From positions 1 through 64,000 of the forward strand of contig NZ_SCNV01000012.1 in assembly GCF_005503145.1 (NCBI RefSeq): DNA of 64,000 bases, in the 5' to 3' direction. Under the pieces are notes generated by a model. That model made no database searches, was not told the DNA's origin, and saw only the letters and a list, made by a program, of their open reading frames with translations. This document shows, piece after piece, positions 18,167-26,944 of this stretch. The first letter of the stretch is position 1; the number at the start of each line of letters is the position of its first letter. The position numbers were made by a program, and so were the translations under genes. This DNA comes from Burkholderia sp. 4M9327F10 (GTDB lineage: Bacteria; Pseudomonadota; Gammaproteobacteria; Burkholderiales; Burkholderiaceae).

Positions 18167-18463
18167 ATGCACTACTTACTGATCTATGATCTGACCAATG
18201 ACTATCTCGAACGTCGTCCTGCCTGGCGCGAGGAGCATCTGAAGCTGGCGTGGGCGGCGGCCGGCCGTGGCGAGCTGCAACTGGGCGGCGCGCTCGGCGA
18301 GCCGACCGACAACGCGGTGCTGCTCTTTACAGGCGATTCGCCGGCCGCGGCTGAAGCGTTTGCAAACGCCGATCCTTATGTGCGGGAGGGTCTGGTGACC
18401 CGCTGGCGGGTGCGTCCGTGGCTCACGGTAGTGGGCGAGCAGGCTGCGAATCCGGTGCGTTGA
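18167..18463 (+). CDS. YciI family protein
   Basis: A 98-residue ferredoxin-like protein of the YciI family. It begins MHYLLIYDLTNDYLERRPAWREEH with the conserved His in EEHLKLAW and the Asp in ANADPYVREGLV, the residues forming the family's putative active site. CACGAGGC precedes the ATG. Related proteins include dehydrochlorinases and dehalogenase-like enzymes, but most are uncharacterised. Confidence 0.9.
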   Translation: MHYLLIYDLTNDYLERRPAWREEHLKLAWAAAGRGELQLGGALGEPTDNAVLLFTGDSPAAAEAFANADPYVREGLVTRWRVRPWLTVVGEQAANPVR

Positions 18464-18940
18464 GCGGTTCGTCCGGTCATCGGAAGGGCAACAGCGGCGC
18501 ATCGGAAGGGAATCAGAAGGGTATCAAAAGGCCATAAAAACTTTTTTGGTTTCATTTTTCTGAAATAACGCGGCCATTTCACCCGCATGGTCTGTGCGAT
18601 GGCCGGATATGCTGCCGCCACTGCAGGAATTTCTGCCGCGGCTATTGGAAATTCAACGCTACGAAAAGTACCAGTTTGTTTCCGTCAGTAACACTTGTCT
18701 TTGTCATATTCATGCAAACCCTGGTGGTGGTATGCTTCCTGCACAATTTCTCCAATGCACGAGTGAGACCACGTTTTGTGCTTCGCGGTGGGGAAGGTTC
18801 GCACTAACGCAGTGCGGCAAACGCGATCTGGCCGGAACGTAAATACATATTTGTGCAACCGGGGGCGCTACACGAATCGTGCACGCTGAATTCGTGAGTC
18901 GCCCAAAGCCGCAGCCTGGCCAGGCTGCGTGGAGAACCGC
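18464..18940. promoter_or_regulatory. Intergenic region upstream of the DUF4096-like gene
   Basis: A 477-base gap with no gene. It contains several inverted repeats: CGCACT/AGTGCG at 18800-18816, CACGA-a-TCGTG at 18871-18881, and a perfect 20-bp palindrome at 18910-18929 that ends just before the ribosome binding site of the next gene. Confidence 0.6.
18910..18929. promoter_or_regulatory. Perfect 20-bp palindrome, candidate operator
   Basis: CGCAGCCTGG is followed immediately by its exact reverse complement, with no spacer. The right edge is one base before GGAGA (18931-18935), the ribosome binding site of the gene starting at 18941. It could be a protein-binding operator or an RNA hairpin covering the translation start. 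Confidence 0.6.
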
Positions 18941-20113
18941 ATGTTTTTCGATGAGCTAAGCAATGACGAATGGGTGCTACTCGCGGCGCTCGTTTCCGAT
19001 GAGCCGGCGGTCCGTCTAAATCGACGAGGCCGGCCGCGCGCCGAGCCACGCATCGTGGCAAATGCTGTCCTGTGGATCCTGAGCACGGGTGAGCCCTGGT
19101 CGAAGCTGCCAGGACGCTATCCGTCGGGTCCAACCTGCCGTCGCCGTTTCGAGGAATGGCAACTGAACGGTACGCTCAACGAAATGGTCCGCCTGCTGTC
19201 GCAGACGGGCCGCACCTTTGTCTACGTGCCGCAGGCCACGCCGCCGGCGCCGGCCAGGCCCGCTGCGCAGCCGGAGACGGTCAGCGCGCGCGACGACAGC
19301 GTGCGCGGCGTGTCGTGGAAGAGTCCCGAGTCGTGGCAAACGCCGGCCGGCGTCATGCAAGGCTGGCGCTCGCTCGATCCGCTTGCGGACATGACGCGCC
19401 AGTTGTCCGGCACGGCGCCGGTACCGCACGATGCCGTGCGCACGGAACCGGCCGTGCGCCGTGCGGCCGAACTCGGCAACGTCAGGCACCGGCACTACGA
19501 TCATCCGCAACGGCCGCTGCCCATGAGCTATTCGGTGCCCGGCATGCAGATTGCCGACCGGCGCGGCTATGTCATCTATGTCGCGGCGGAGCGTGTGCCG
19601 AACTCGATGTATCGCGCCTGGGCGGAGATCGAGAAAGACGGCCGGCGTGTCGAGCGCTCGGGCCTCGTCGGCCCGCGCTTCGTGAACCCCGATACGGCGC
19701 AGGACTATGCGCTGGAGTGGGCGCGCCAATGGATCGATCGCCAGTGCCTCACCGTGAGTGCGGCCGCGAATTCAGCCGCGGGTGCAGTCACAAGCACAGC
19801 CGCAAGCGCAGCAGCGCCGCATGGCTACGCACGGCCCCTGCCGGCTGCGCGCAGCATGCCGGGCACGCCCACGGTCAGTTCGGCCGGGGTGCGCGCGGAT
19901 GCGCCGGTGAGCGCAGCGGCTCATCCTGGCGGCCAGCTGGCGGGGCATCCCTTGACGGGGCCGGTGAATACGCAGCTGCACGGACCGATGCACGGCCCGG
20001 TCGGCGCACTGCGCGCGCCGCTGCGCCGTTATCCGGGCGACACGGCCGATGCCAATGCCGATCGTTCGGAACGCTTCCCGTTCTCGCCAGAGCTCATTTC
20101 CCACGCAGGGTGA
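18941..20113 (+). CDS. IS5-type transposase N-terminal domain (DUF4096-like) fused to a unique C-terminal region
   Basis: A 390-residue protein. Residues 1-85 (FFDELSNDEWVLLAALV then RRGRPRAEPRIVANAVLWIL and WSKLPGRYPSGPTCRRRFEEW) closely resemble the DNA-binding N-terminal domain of IS5/IS1182-type transposases. No DDE catalytic domain follows. Instead there is a linker, a compact domain at about 180-265 (RRGYVIYVAAERVPNSMYRA, then GRRVERSGLVG), and a low-complexity Ala/Pro/Gly tail. Full length and normal codon usage argue it is a working gene, not a remnant. ATG 18941 has GGAGA five bases upstream. It lies beside bceA, convergent with it, so a regulatory role in the EPS locus is possible but only inferred. 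Confidence 0.75.
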   Translation: MFFDELSNDEWVLLAALVSDEPAVRLNRRGRPRAEPRIVANAVLWILSTGEPWSKLPGRYPSGPTCRRRFEEWQLNGTLNEMVRLLSQTGRTFVYVPQATPPAPARPAAQPETVSARDDSVRGVSWKSPESWQTPAGVMQGWRSLDPLADMTRQLSGTAPVPHDAVRTEPAVRRAAELGNVRHRHYDHPQRPLPMSYSVPGMQIADRRGYVIYVAAERVPNSMYRAWAEIEKDGRRVERSGLVGPRFVNPDTAQDYALEWARQWIDRQCLTVSAAANSAAGAVTSTAASAAAPHGYARPLPAARSMPGTPTVSSAGVRADAPVSAAAHPGGQLAGHPLTGPVNTQLHGPMHGPVGALRAPLRRYPGDTADANADRSERFPFSPELISHAG

Positions 20114-20189
20114 GCCAGCGAGCCGCCCGCGGCCGGCAGGAGCACCCGCCGCAGGGCCAGCAACGCCAGCATGTGTGTCCCCGTTGGGA

Positions 20190-21710
20190 TCATTGCCGTC
20201 CGTAGGTATCGTCGAAGCGCACGATGTCGTCTTCGCCGAGATAGGAGCCGGACTGCACCTCGATCATCTCCAGCGGCATCTTGCCGGGATTCTCGAGACG
20301 GTGAGTTGTCCCAAGCGGTATATAAGCTGACTCGTTTTCGGAGACGATAAAGCGCTCTTCACCCCGTGTGACGAGCGCCGTGCCGCGCACGACGATCCAG
20401 TGTTCCGCGCGGTGATGATGCATCTGCAACGAGAGCCGCGCTCCCGGATTGACGACAATGCGTTTCACCTGGAAGCGCTCGCCGCTGTCCACGGAGTCGT
20501 AGTGGCCCCACGGGCGGTGCACCTTGCGGTGGTTCGCCGCCTGCGCGCCGCCCTGGGCGCGAATCCGGCCGACGATCTTTTTCACGTCCTGGACCCGTGA
20601 TTTGTCGGCCACCAGCACGGCATCGGCGGTTTCGACAATCACCAGGTCCTGGGTGCCGACGCAGGCGATCAGGCGGCCTTCCGAATGCGCGAAGGTAGAC
20701 GCGGAGCCTTCGAACATCACGTTGCCGCGCGCCACGTTGTCTTCTTCGTCCTTTGGCAGGATCTGCCATATCGCGTCCCACGAGCCCACGTCCGACCAGC
20801 CGGCACGCAGCGGCACCACCACGCCGGTGGCGATCGACGGCGCGCTGCCGAGCTGTTCCATCACCGCGTAGTCGATCGAGTTCGAGGGCGAGGCGCTAAA
20901 GGACTCGCGATGCAGGCGGAAGAAATCGCCGTCCGCCTTGCCGCCCGCATAGGCGGCTTCGCAGGCGTCGAGGATGCCGGGCTGAAAATGCCGGATCGCC
21001 TTGAGCCAGGTCGAGGCGCGCATGATGAAGATGCCGCTGTTCCACCAGTACTCCTGAGATTCCACATAGCGCTGCGCGAGCTCTAGGTGCGGCTTTTCGA
21101 CGAAGCGGTCGAGCCGGTGCGCCGCAAGCCCGCCGTCGCGGCCGAGCGGGGCGCCCAGGCGGATATAGCCGTAGCCGGTTTCCGCATGGGTCGGCACGAT
21201 GCCCATGGTGACGATATGGCCTTCATAGGCGTGCTGCACGCCGGCGGAAACCGCGGCGTGGAACGCTTCGGTGTCGGTCACGGCATGGTCGGCGGGCATC
21301 ACCACCATGATGCCGTCCTCGTCCTGCGCGGCAATCGAGAGCGCCGCCACCGTCAAGGCCGGCGCGGTGTCGCGGCCGGCGGGTTCGAGGATCAGCCGGC
21401 TCGCCTTGCCGCTCGTGCGCAGTTGTTCGGCGGTGGTGAAGCGGTGTTCTTCATTGGCGACCACGATCAGTTGATCGGCGAGCGGATGCCCGGTCTCCAG
21501 CGCATCGAGGCGCCGAGTCGTGGACTGTAGCAGTGACTCGGCGCCCAGCAAGCCGATCAGCTGCTTCGGATATTGCTCACGCGACATCGGCCACAGACGG
21601 GTGCCGGAGCCGCCCGCCAGGATGACGGGATGAACCTTCAGCTTGACCTTCAGGGATGCGGCGGCGCCGGGCCGGGTGTCGGCGACGGAAGCCGTGACCG
21701 TTGCTGTCAT
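20190..21710 (-). CDS. bceA: Bifunctional mannose-1-phosphate guanylyltransferase / mannose-6-phosphate isomerase (type II)
   Basis: A 506-residue two-domain enzyme. The N-terminal nucleotidyltransferase holds ILAGGSGTRLWP near residue 30 and makes GDP-mannose from mannose-1-phosphate. The C-terminal cupin (from about residue 385, HRPWGHYD then NPGARLSLQMHHHRAEHWIVV) is the type II phosphomannose isomerase with its metal-binding histidines. ATG 21710 is preceded by GAGGAG at good spacing; the track's longer start at 21743 is less likely. It is divergent from bceB, as in cepacian loci, and supplies GDP-mannose for mannose and GDP-deoxysugars. Confidence 0.92.
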   Translation of the reverse strand: MTATVTASVADTRPGAAASLKVKLKVHPVILAGGSGTRLWPMSREQYPKQLIGLLGAESLLQSTTRRLDALETGHPLADQLIVVANEEHRFTTAEQLRTSGKASRLILEPAGRDTAPALTVAALSIAAQDEDGIMVVMPADHAVTDTEAFHAAVSAGVQHAYEGHIVTMGIVPTHAETGYGYIRLGAPLGRDGGLAAHRLDRFVEKPHLELAQRYVESQEYWWNSGIFIMRASTWLKAIRHFQPGILDACEAAYAGGKADGDFFRLHRESFSASPSNSIDYAVMEQLGSAPSIATGVVVPLRAGWSDVGSWDAIWQILPKDEEDNVARGNVMFEGSASTFAHSEGRLIACVGTQDLVIVETADAVLVADKSRVQDVKKIVGRIRAQGGAQAANHRKVHRPWGHYDSVDSGERFQVKRIVVNPGARLSLQMHHHRAEHWIVVRGTALVTRGEERFIVSENESAYIPLGTTHRLENPGKMPLEMIEVQSGSYLGEDDIVRFDDTYGRQ

Positions 21711-22331
21711 GGTGATGTACTCCTCGGGGCTGGGTGAGTGCATCGATTTGTATCACGGCGTAAATAGCCAATAAAAGCGCGTTAAATAGAAGTTCTAAAA
21801 AAGTATTCAAAGACCGGAATAAAAAACGTCTGAATAATTTCTGTTTTATTGCAGCGCAGCAGAAAAATAGAAAAATAATCGCGAAAAAAATATCCGAAAT
21901 CATTCCGGCGGGCGATATGCGAAAAAAAGGGGCCGCACGCATAGATCCCGTCGCGTGCAAACTTTGCCTAAAAAGCATGCGCGACGCGGGATTGCCATCC
22001 CGCAATGGGCTCCACGAGTGGATTGAACAGGGAAAAAGTGCCGAAAAAATCTGCAAAAAACCAGGCACTTTTGACCGATACATTTTGAGATTTTTTGCGA
22101 TCTTGCAGTGCGAATTTTAATGCCGCCTTATCTAGGCTTGTACGGGTATTCACTCATTCGGGTTCGTGCTTTTTGAATTGACCGGAAAGCGGGAGCCACA
22201 GGCGAAGCAACCGTTAATGGCCAGTTGCGTGGTGCGCGCAATCTGAATGCCGGTTGCCGATGCGTTATTCGCGGTGCAGATGCCCGCTTACTTCATGGAT
22301 AGAACTTGACTGACGAACTGGGGTGCCGAGC
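21711..22331. promoter_or_regulatory. AT-rich divergent control region between bceA and bceB
   Basis: A 621-base noncoding region, far more AT rich than its surroundings, with several runs of six or seven A (near 21820, 21885, 21921, 22044 and 22054). Inverted repeats include GCGGGAT/ATCCCGC (21986-22003) and AAAAGTGCC/GGCACTTTT (22034-22042 and 22064-22072). It should hold both divergent promoters and a long bceB leader. No supported ORF is present. Confidence 0.7.
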
Positions 22332-23729
22332 ATGCTGAGCGTTCTATCGAGAATCATCGACATCGCCATGGTCGCTTTCGGCGCCGTGCTCGCAGCCGCG
22401 CTGCATAACGGCAAGTGGCTGTGGCTGGACGACATGCAGAGCATTTCGCTGGCGTTCGACTGTCTGCTGGTGGTGGTGTTCTTTCCCGCGCTGGGCATCT
22501 ATCAGTCGTGGCGCGGCAAGCCGCTGATGGACCTGCTGTTTCGCGTCTGCGGCGGCTGGGTGATGGTGGAAACCACCGGCGTGCTGATCAGCTTCAGCCT
22601 GCACCGCTCGGACCTGCTGTCGCGGCTGTGGCTGCTGTATTGGGCCGCCGCCACGATCGTGCTGCTGATCGTCACCAAGACACTGGTCTACACGGTCCTC
22701 AAGGGGCTGCGCCGCGAGGGCTTCAATCACAAGGCGGTGGCGATTGTCGGCGGCGCGCCCTACGGCAAGTTCCTGATCGAGACGATGCGCAACCGTCCGG
22801 AAGCCGGTTTCAGCCCGGTGATGGTGTACGACGAGGACACGCTCATCGATCCGTACCAGGACCCGGATGCGGCCCAGACCGTCGAAGGCGTGCCGGTGGA
22901 GCGCGACTTCGCCGCGATGATCCAGTCGGTGCGCGCCCGCGCCATCAAGGAGCTGTGGCTCGCCTTGCCGATCTCGAAGGAGAAGACGATTCACCGCTTC
23001 GTGATGGAGCTGCGCAACGACTTCGTGAACATCCGCTTCATCCCCGACGTGCGCAGCCTGACGCTGTTCAACCAGCCGATGGTCGATCTGCTCGGCGTGC
23101 CGGCCATCAATCTCGCGGCCTCGCCGATCACCGATCTGCGGGTGCTGCCCAAGCGCGTGTTCGACCGCCTGTTCGCGTTCGGTGCGTTGACGGCGCTGGC
23201 GCCGCTGATGCTGGTGATCGCGGTGGCGGTGAAGCTGTCCTCGCCGGGACCGGTGTTCTTTCGCCAGAAGCGCAAGGGCATCGACGGCAACCAGTTCGAG
23301 ATCTACAAGTTCCGCTCGATGAAGGTGCATGCCGAGACGGCCGGCAAGGTCACCCAGGCGACGCGGCGCGATCCGCGCATCACGGCCGTGGGCGCTTTCC
23401 TGCGCCGCACGAGTCTCGACGAGCTGCCGCAGTTCATCAACGTGCTGCGCGGCGAGATGTCGGTGGTGGGGCCGCGTCCGCATGCGCTCGAACACGACGA
23501 CATCTACAAGGATCTGGTGAAGGGCTACATGCACCGCTACCGCATCAAGCCCGGCATCACCGGCTGGGCCCAGATCAACGGCTTTCGCGGCGAGACCGAC
23601 CGCATCGAGAAGATGATGGGACGCGTCAAGCTCGACCTGTACTACATGCAGAACTGGACCTTCTGGCTCGACATCAAGATCGTCGTGCTGACGCTGTGGA
23701 AGGGCTTTGTCGGCAGCAACGCCTACTGA
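22332..23729 (+). CDS. bceB: Undecaprenyl-phosphate glucose phosphotransferase (priming transferase, WcaJ-like)
   Basis: A 465-residue polyprenyl-phosphate hexose-1-phosphate transferase that starts the EPS repeat unit by moving glucose-1-phosphate from UDP-glucose to undecaprenyl phosphate in the inner membrane. Four N-terminal transmembrane helices occupy about residues 1-125, a Rossmann-like CoA-binding domain about 135-250, and the catalytic bacterial sugar transferase domain starts at [16 protein letters not shown] with [22 protein letters not shown] and VGPRPHA. A GTG at 22323 is an alternative start; no strong ribosome binding site precedes either. It is the first gene of the bceB-K operon. 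Confidence 0.93.
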   Translation: MLSVLSRIIDIAMVAFGAVLAAALHNGKWLWLDDMQSISLAFDCLLVVVFFPALGIYQSWRGKPLMDLLFRVCGGWVMVETTGVLISFSLHRSDLLSRLWLLYWAAATIVLLIVTKTLVYTVLKGLRREGFNHKAVAIVGGAPYGKFLIETMRNRPEAGFSPVMVYDEDTLIDPYQDPDAAQTVEGVPVERDFAAMIQSVRARAIKELWLALPISKEKTIHRFVMELRNDFVNIRFIPDVRSLTLFNQPMVDLLGVPAINLAASPITDLRVLPKRVFDRLFAFGALTALAPLMLVIAVAVKLSSPGPVFFRQKRKGIDGNQFEIYKFRSMKVHAETAGKVTQATRRDPRITAVGAFLRRTSLDELPQFINVLRGEMSVVGPRPHALEHDDIYKDLVKGYMHRYRIKPGITGWAQINGFRGETDRIEKMMGRVKLDLYYMQNWTFWLDIKIVVLTLWKGFVGSNAY

Positions 23730-23756
23730 AACATTCAACTCTCCGAGGTGTAATTC

Positions 23757-25214
23757 ATGAACGTGACGATCATTGGTAGCGGCTATGTGGGTCTCGTGAC
23801 GGGCGCGTGTCTTGCCGACATCGGCAACGACGTGTTCTGTCTCGACCTCGACCAGCGCAAGATCGACGTGCTGAACAATGGCGGCGTACCGATCCACGAG
23901 CCGGGCCTGCAGGAGATCATCGCGCGCAACCGCAAGGCCGGGCGCCTGACGTTTTCCACCGACGTGGCCGCTGCCGTGGCGCACGGCGATATCCAGTTCA
24001 TCGCGGTGGGTACGCCCTCCGACGAAGACGGCTCGGCCGACCTGCAATACGTGCTGGCGGCCGCGCGCAACATTGGCCGCCATATGAACGGCTTCAAGGT
24101 GATCGTCGACAAGTCGACCGTGCCGGTGGGCACCGCCGTGCGGGTGCACGGCGTGATTGCCGAAGAACTGGCGGCGCGCGGCGCGCAGCATATGTTCTCG
24201 GTGGTGTCCAATCCCGAGTTCCTCAAGGAAGGCGCGGCCGTCGAAGACTTTACGCGGCCCGACCGCATCGTGCTCGGCTGCGACGAGGACGTGCCCGGCG
24301 AGAAGGCCCGCGAGCTGATGAAGCGCGTCTACGCGCCGTTCAACCGCAACCGCGAACGCACGCTGTACATGGACGTGCGCTCCGCGGAGTTCACCAAGTA
24401 CGCCGCCAATGCGATGCTCGCCACGCGCATTTCGTTCATGAACGAGCTGGCGAATCTGGCCGACCGGGTCGGCGCGGATATCGAAGCAGTGCGGCGCGGC
24501 ATCGGCTCGGACCCGCGCATCGGCTACGACTTTCTCTATGCGGGCTGCGGCTATGGCGGCTCGTGCTTCCCGAAAGATGTGCAGGCGCTGATCAACACGG
24601 CCGTCGAGCACGACCAGGGCCTGCGGATTCTGGAGGCGGTGGAAGCCGTGAACGAAACGCAGAAGAAGATTCTCGCGCACAAGATCGTCGAGCGCCTCGG
24701 CGAGGATCTGTCCGGCCGCACGTTCGGCGTATGGGGCCTGGCGTTCAAGCCCAATACCGACGACATGCGCGAAGCGCCGAGCCGGCCGCTGATCGCCGAG
24801 CTGCTCAAGCGCGGCGCGCGTGTGAAGGCTTATGACCCGGTCGCGGTCGACGAGGCCAAGCGCGTTTTCGCGCTCGACCTGCAGCACGCGCCGCAACAGC
24901 ACGCACGGCTGACCTTCGAGAGCGAAGAGATGGACGTGGCGCGCGGCGCCGACGCGCTTGTGATCCTCACCGAATGGAAGGTCTTCAAGAGCCCCGATTT
25001 CGACAGCCTCAAGCAGCACCTGAGAACACCGCTGATCTTCGACGGCCGCAACCTGTACGAGCCGGAAGCCATGCAGGAACTCGCCATCGAGTATCACGCG
25101 ATTGGCCGCCAGTACGCGCAGGGCGCGAGGCACGCAGCCGCCGCGCACGCCCTGAATCACCCGCAGCACCCCAGTCACGCGGCCCGTTCTGCCGGTGCCG
25201 CTGCCGCGCAGTGA
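23757..25214 (+). CDS. bceC: UDP-glucose 6-dehydrogenase
   Basis: A 485-residue UDP-glucose dehydrogenase that makes UDP-glucuronate, the acidic sugar of cepacian. NAD loop [10 protein letters not shown] is at residues 7-16, the KSTVPVGT motif near 119-126, and the catalytic Cys270 lies in [11 protein letters not shown]. The final 25 residues are an Ala/His/Pro-rich extension beyond the usual length. TCCGAGGTG precedes the ATG; it follows bceB by 27 bases. Confidence 0.94.
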   Translation: MNVTIIGSGYVGLVTGACLADIGNDVFCLDLDQRKIDVLNNGGVPIHEPGLQEIIARNRKAGRLTFSTDVAAAVAHGDIQFIAVGTPSDEDGSADLQYVLAAARNIGRHMNGFKVIVDKSTVPVGTAVRVHGVIAEELAARGAQHMFSVVSNPEFLKEGAAVEDFTRPDRIVLGCDEDVPGEKARELMKRVYAPFNRNRERTLYMDVRSAEFTKYAANAMLATRISFMNELANLADRVGADIEAVRRGIGSDPRIGYDFLYAGCGYGGSCFPKDVQALINTAVEHDQGLRILEAVEAVNETQKKILAHKIVERLGEDLSGRTFGVWGLAFKPNTDDMREAPSRPLIAELLKRGARVKAYDPVAVDEAKRVFALDLQHAPQQHARLTFESEEMDVARGADALVILTEWKVFKSPDFDSLKQHLRTPLIFDGRNLYEPEAMQELAIEYHAIGRQYAQGARHAAAAHALNHPQHPSHAARSAGAAAAQ

Positions 25215-25234
25215 CCTCCATAAGGAGTCTGCCT

Positions 25235-25690
25235 ATGTTAGCCAACGTACTGATTGTGTGTCGTGCCAATGTGTGCCGTTCGCCCGCAGCCGAGTGGCTT
25301 TTCAGGGCGCGTCAACGCAGCGCTGTGGAGTCCGAAGGGCACGCGCGGCGAGCAATCCGCTTTCATTCGGCGGGCATTCGCGCGGTCGACGGCTGGGGCA
25401 TGGACCCGATGATGCGGCGCCTGCTTGCCGAGCGCGGCATCACGCCGGGCATGCACCAGTCGCGGCGCCTCGATCGTCAGATCGTGCGCGATGCGGACCT
25501 GATCCTCGTCACGGAGCACCGCCAGGTGAAAGATGTCGAGGCGCTTGAGCCGACCTCGTGCGGCAAGGTCTTTCCGCTCGCCACCGAGGCCGACGTCATC
25601 GACCCGTATGGCAGGGCGGAAAACGAGTATCGCGCGAGCCTTGTGCTCATTGAAGACCTGGTCACGGGATGGCTGAACAAAATATGCTGA
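25235..25690 (+). CDS. bceD: Low molecular weight protein-tyrosine phosphatase
   Basis: A 151-residue LMW-PTP that dephosphorylates the BceF tyrosine kinase in homologous systems. The active-site loop VCRANVCRS holds nucleophile Cys9 and Arg15 (C-x5-R), and Asp in DPYGR is the general acid. The usual Gly in the loop (CxGN) is Ala here. AAGGAG lies seven bases before ATG 25235. Its 3' end overlaps bceE. Its place between bceC and bceE matches the Wzb position of Wzx/Wzy capsule loci. Confidence 0.92.
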   Translation: MLANVLIVCRANVCRSPAAEWLFRARQRSAVESEGHARRAIRFHSAGIRAVDGWGMDPMMRRLLAERGITPGMHQSRRLDRQIVRDADLILVTEHRQVKDVEALEPTSCGKVFPLATEADVIDPYGRAENEYRASLVLIEDLVTGWLNKIC

Positions 25691-26862
25691 ATCGAAATTT
25701 TACTGTTGCTCTTTTGCTGACGGCTTTTCTGTCGGCCTGCGCCACCGCTCCCGGTAACTATCTCGACACCTCGAGCCTGAAAGAGGATTCGTCGAACAAG
25801 CCGGCCCAGACGTATCAGGTCCATCTGATCGACGGCGATCTGGTCGCGGCGCAGAACGCGGCGCAGCAGGCTGCCGCGGAGCAGCGTCCGCTGCCGCCCG
25901 CCAAATACGCCGACCCGTCCCAGTACGTCTATCGCGTGGCGCCGCAGGACATTCTCGGCATCACCGTATGGGACCACCCCGAATTGACGACGCCGAACGG
26001 CAGCACGCTGTCGACTGGCGACAACACGACGCAGACGCTGGCAGGCGCCGTGCAGCAGCCATATACCACGGCGTTGCCGGGTCAGGCCGACCCCTACGGC
26101 CAGACGGTTGGACCCGACGGCACGATTTACTTCCCGTTCGTCGGACGCGTGCAGGCGGCTGGCAAGACGGTGGCGGATATCCGCAACGAACTGGCGACGC
26201 GTCTGGTGCCGTATATCCGCAATCCGCAGGTGGATGTGCGGGTGCTGTCGTTCCGCAGCCAGAAGGTACAGGTCACGGGCGAAGTGAAGACGCCGGGGCC
26301 GCTCGCGATCAGCGACGTCCCGCTCACGCTGCTGGACGCGATCACGCGCTCGGGCGGCAGCACCTCGATTGCGGATATCCAGCGCGTGCGCCTCACCCGC
26401 AACAACCAGCTTTATGTGCTTGACGCCGATAGCGTGCTCGACCGCGGCGACGTGCGGCAGAACGTGATGCTGCAGGCCGGCGACATTGTCAATGTGCCGG
26501 ACCGTGTGGACAGCCGCGTGTTCGTGATGGGCGAGGTGAAGACGCCGCAGGCGGTGTCGATGCTAAGAGGCCGCCTGACGATTGCCGATGCGCTGACCCA
26601 GGCCACCGGGATTCTCGACACCGACGCGAACCCGCGCCAGATCTACGTGCTGCGCGGCATGAAAGACCATCCGACCACGCCGGAAGTCTATCGCCTCGAT
26701 ATGACCCAGCCGAACGCCATCATGCTGTCGTCGAAGTTCCAACTGCAGCCGCTGGACGTGGTCTACGTCGGCACGGCGCTTTCGACGACTTTCAACCGCG
26801 TCATCCAGCAGGTGCTGCCGGCGATCCAGTCGGTGTTCTATATCAAGGAACTGACGAACTAG
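25684..26862 (+). CDS. bceE: Polysaccharide export outer-membrane lipoprotein (Wza-like)
   Basis: A 392-residue outer-membrane export channel protein. The signal peptide ends in lipobox LSAC with Cys19. The polysaccharide export (poly_export) domain starts near VYRVAPQDILGITVWDHPEL, followed by SLBB-type repeats (QVTGEVKTPGPLAI and VFVMGEVKTPQAV). The start ATG 25684 overlaps the bceD stop (ATGCTGA); an ATG at 25669 would add five residues and also gives a valid signal peptide. It forms the outer-membrane part of the export complex with BceF. Confidence 0.92.
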   Translation: MLNRNFTVALLLTAFLSACATAPGNYLDTSSLKEDSSNKPAQTYQVHLIDGDLVAAQNAAQQAAAEQRPLPPAKYADPSQYVYRVAPQDILGITVWDHPELTTPNGSTLSTGDNTTQTLAGAVQQPYTTALPGQADPYGQTVGPDGTIYFPFVGRVQAAGKTVADIRNELATRLVPYIRNPQVDVRVLSFRSQKVQVTGEVKTPGPLAISDVPLTLLDAITRSGGSTSIADIQRVRLTRNNQLYVLDADSVLDRGDVRQNVMLQAGDIVNVPDRVDSRVFVMGEVKTPQAVSMLRGRLTIADALTQATGILDTDANPRQIYVLRGMKDHPTTPEVYRLDMTQPNAIMLSSKFQLQPLDVVYVGTALSTTFNRVIQQVLPAIQSVFYIKELTN

Positions 26863-26944
26863 TCGCGTGAACCCGCCGACGGCCCTGCGCGATGCGAAGC
26901 ACTGCACAGCGCGGGGTCCGAGGCGACCCAACCGGGATCGAATT

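Noticed and set aside
18941..20113. Active insertion sequence
   Set aside because: No DDE domain, no flanking terminal inverted repeats or target duplication seen, and a unique C-terminal domain is fused.
22344..25178. 944-codon minus-strand open frame opposite bceB and bceC
   Set aside because: Both plus-strand genes have full families, motifs and start sites. The antisense product is Arg/His/Gln-rich with no domain, as expected from GC-rich coding read backwards.
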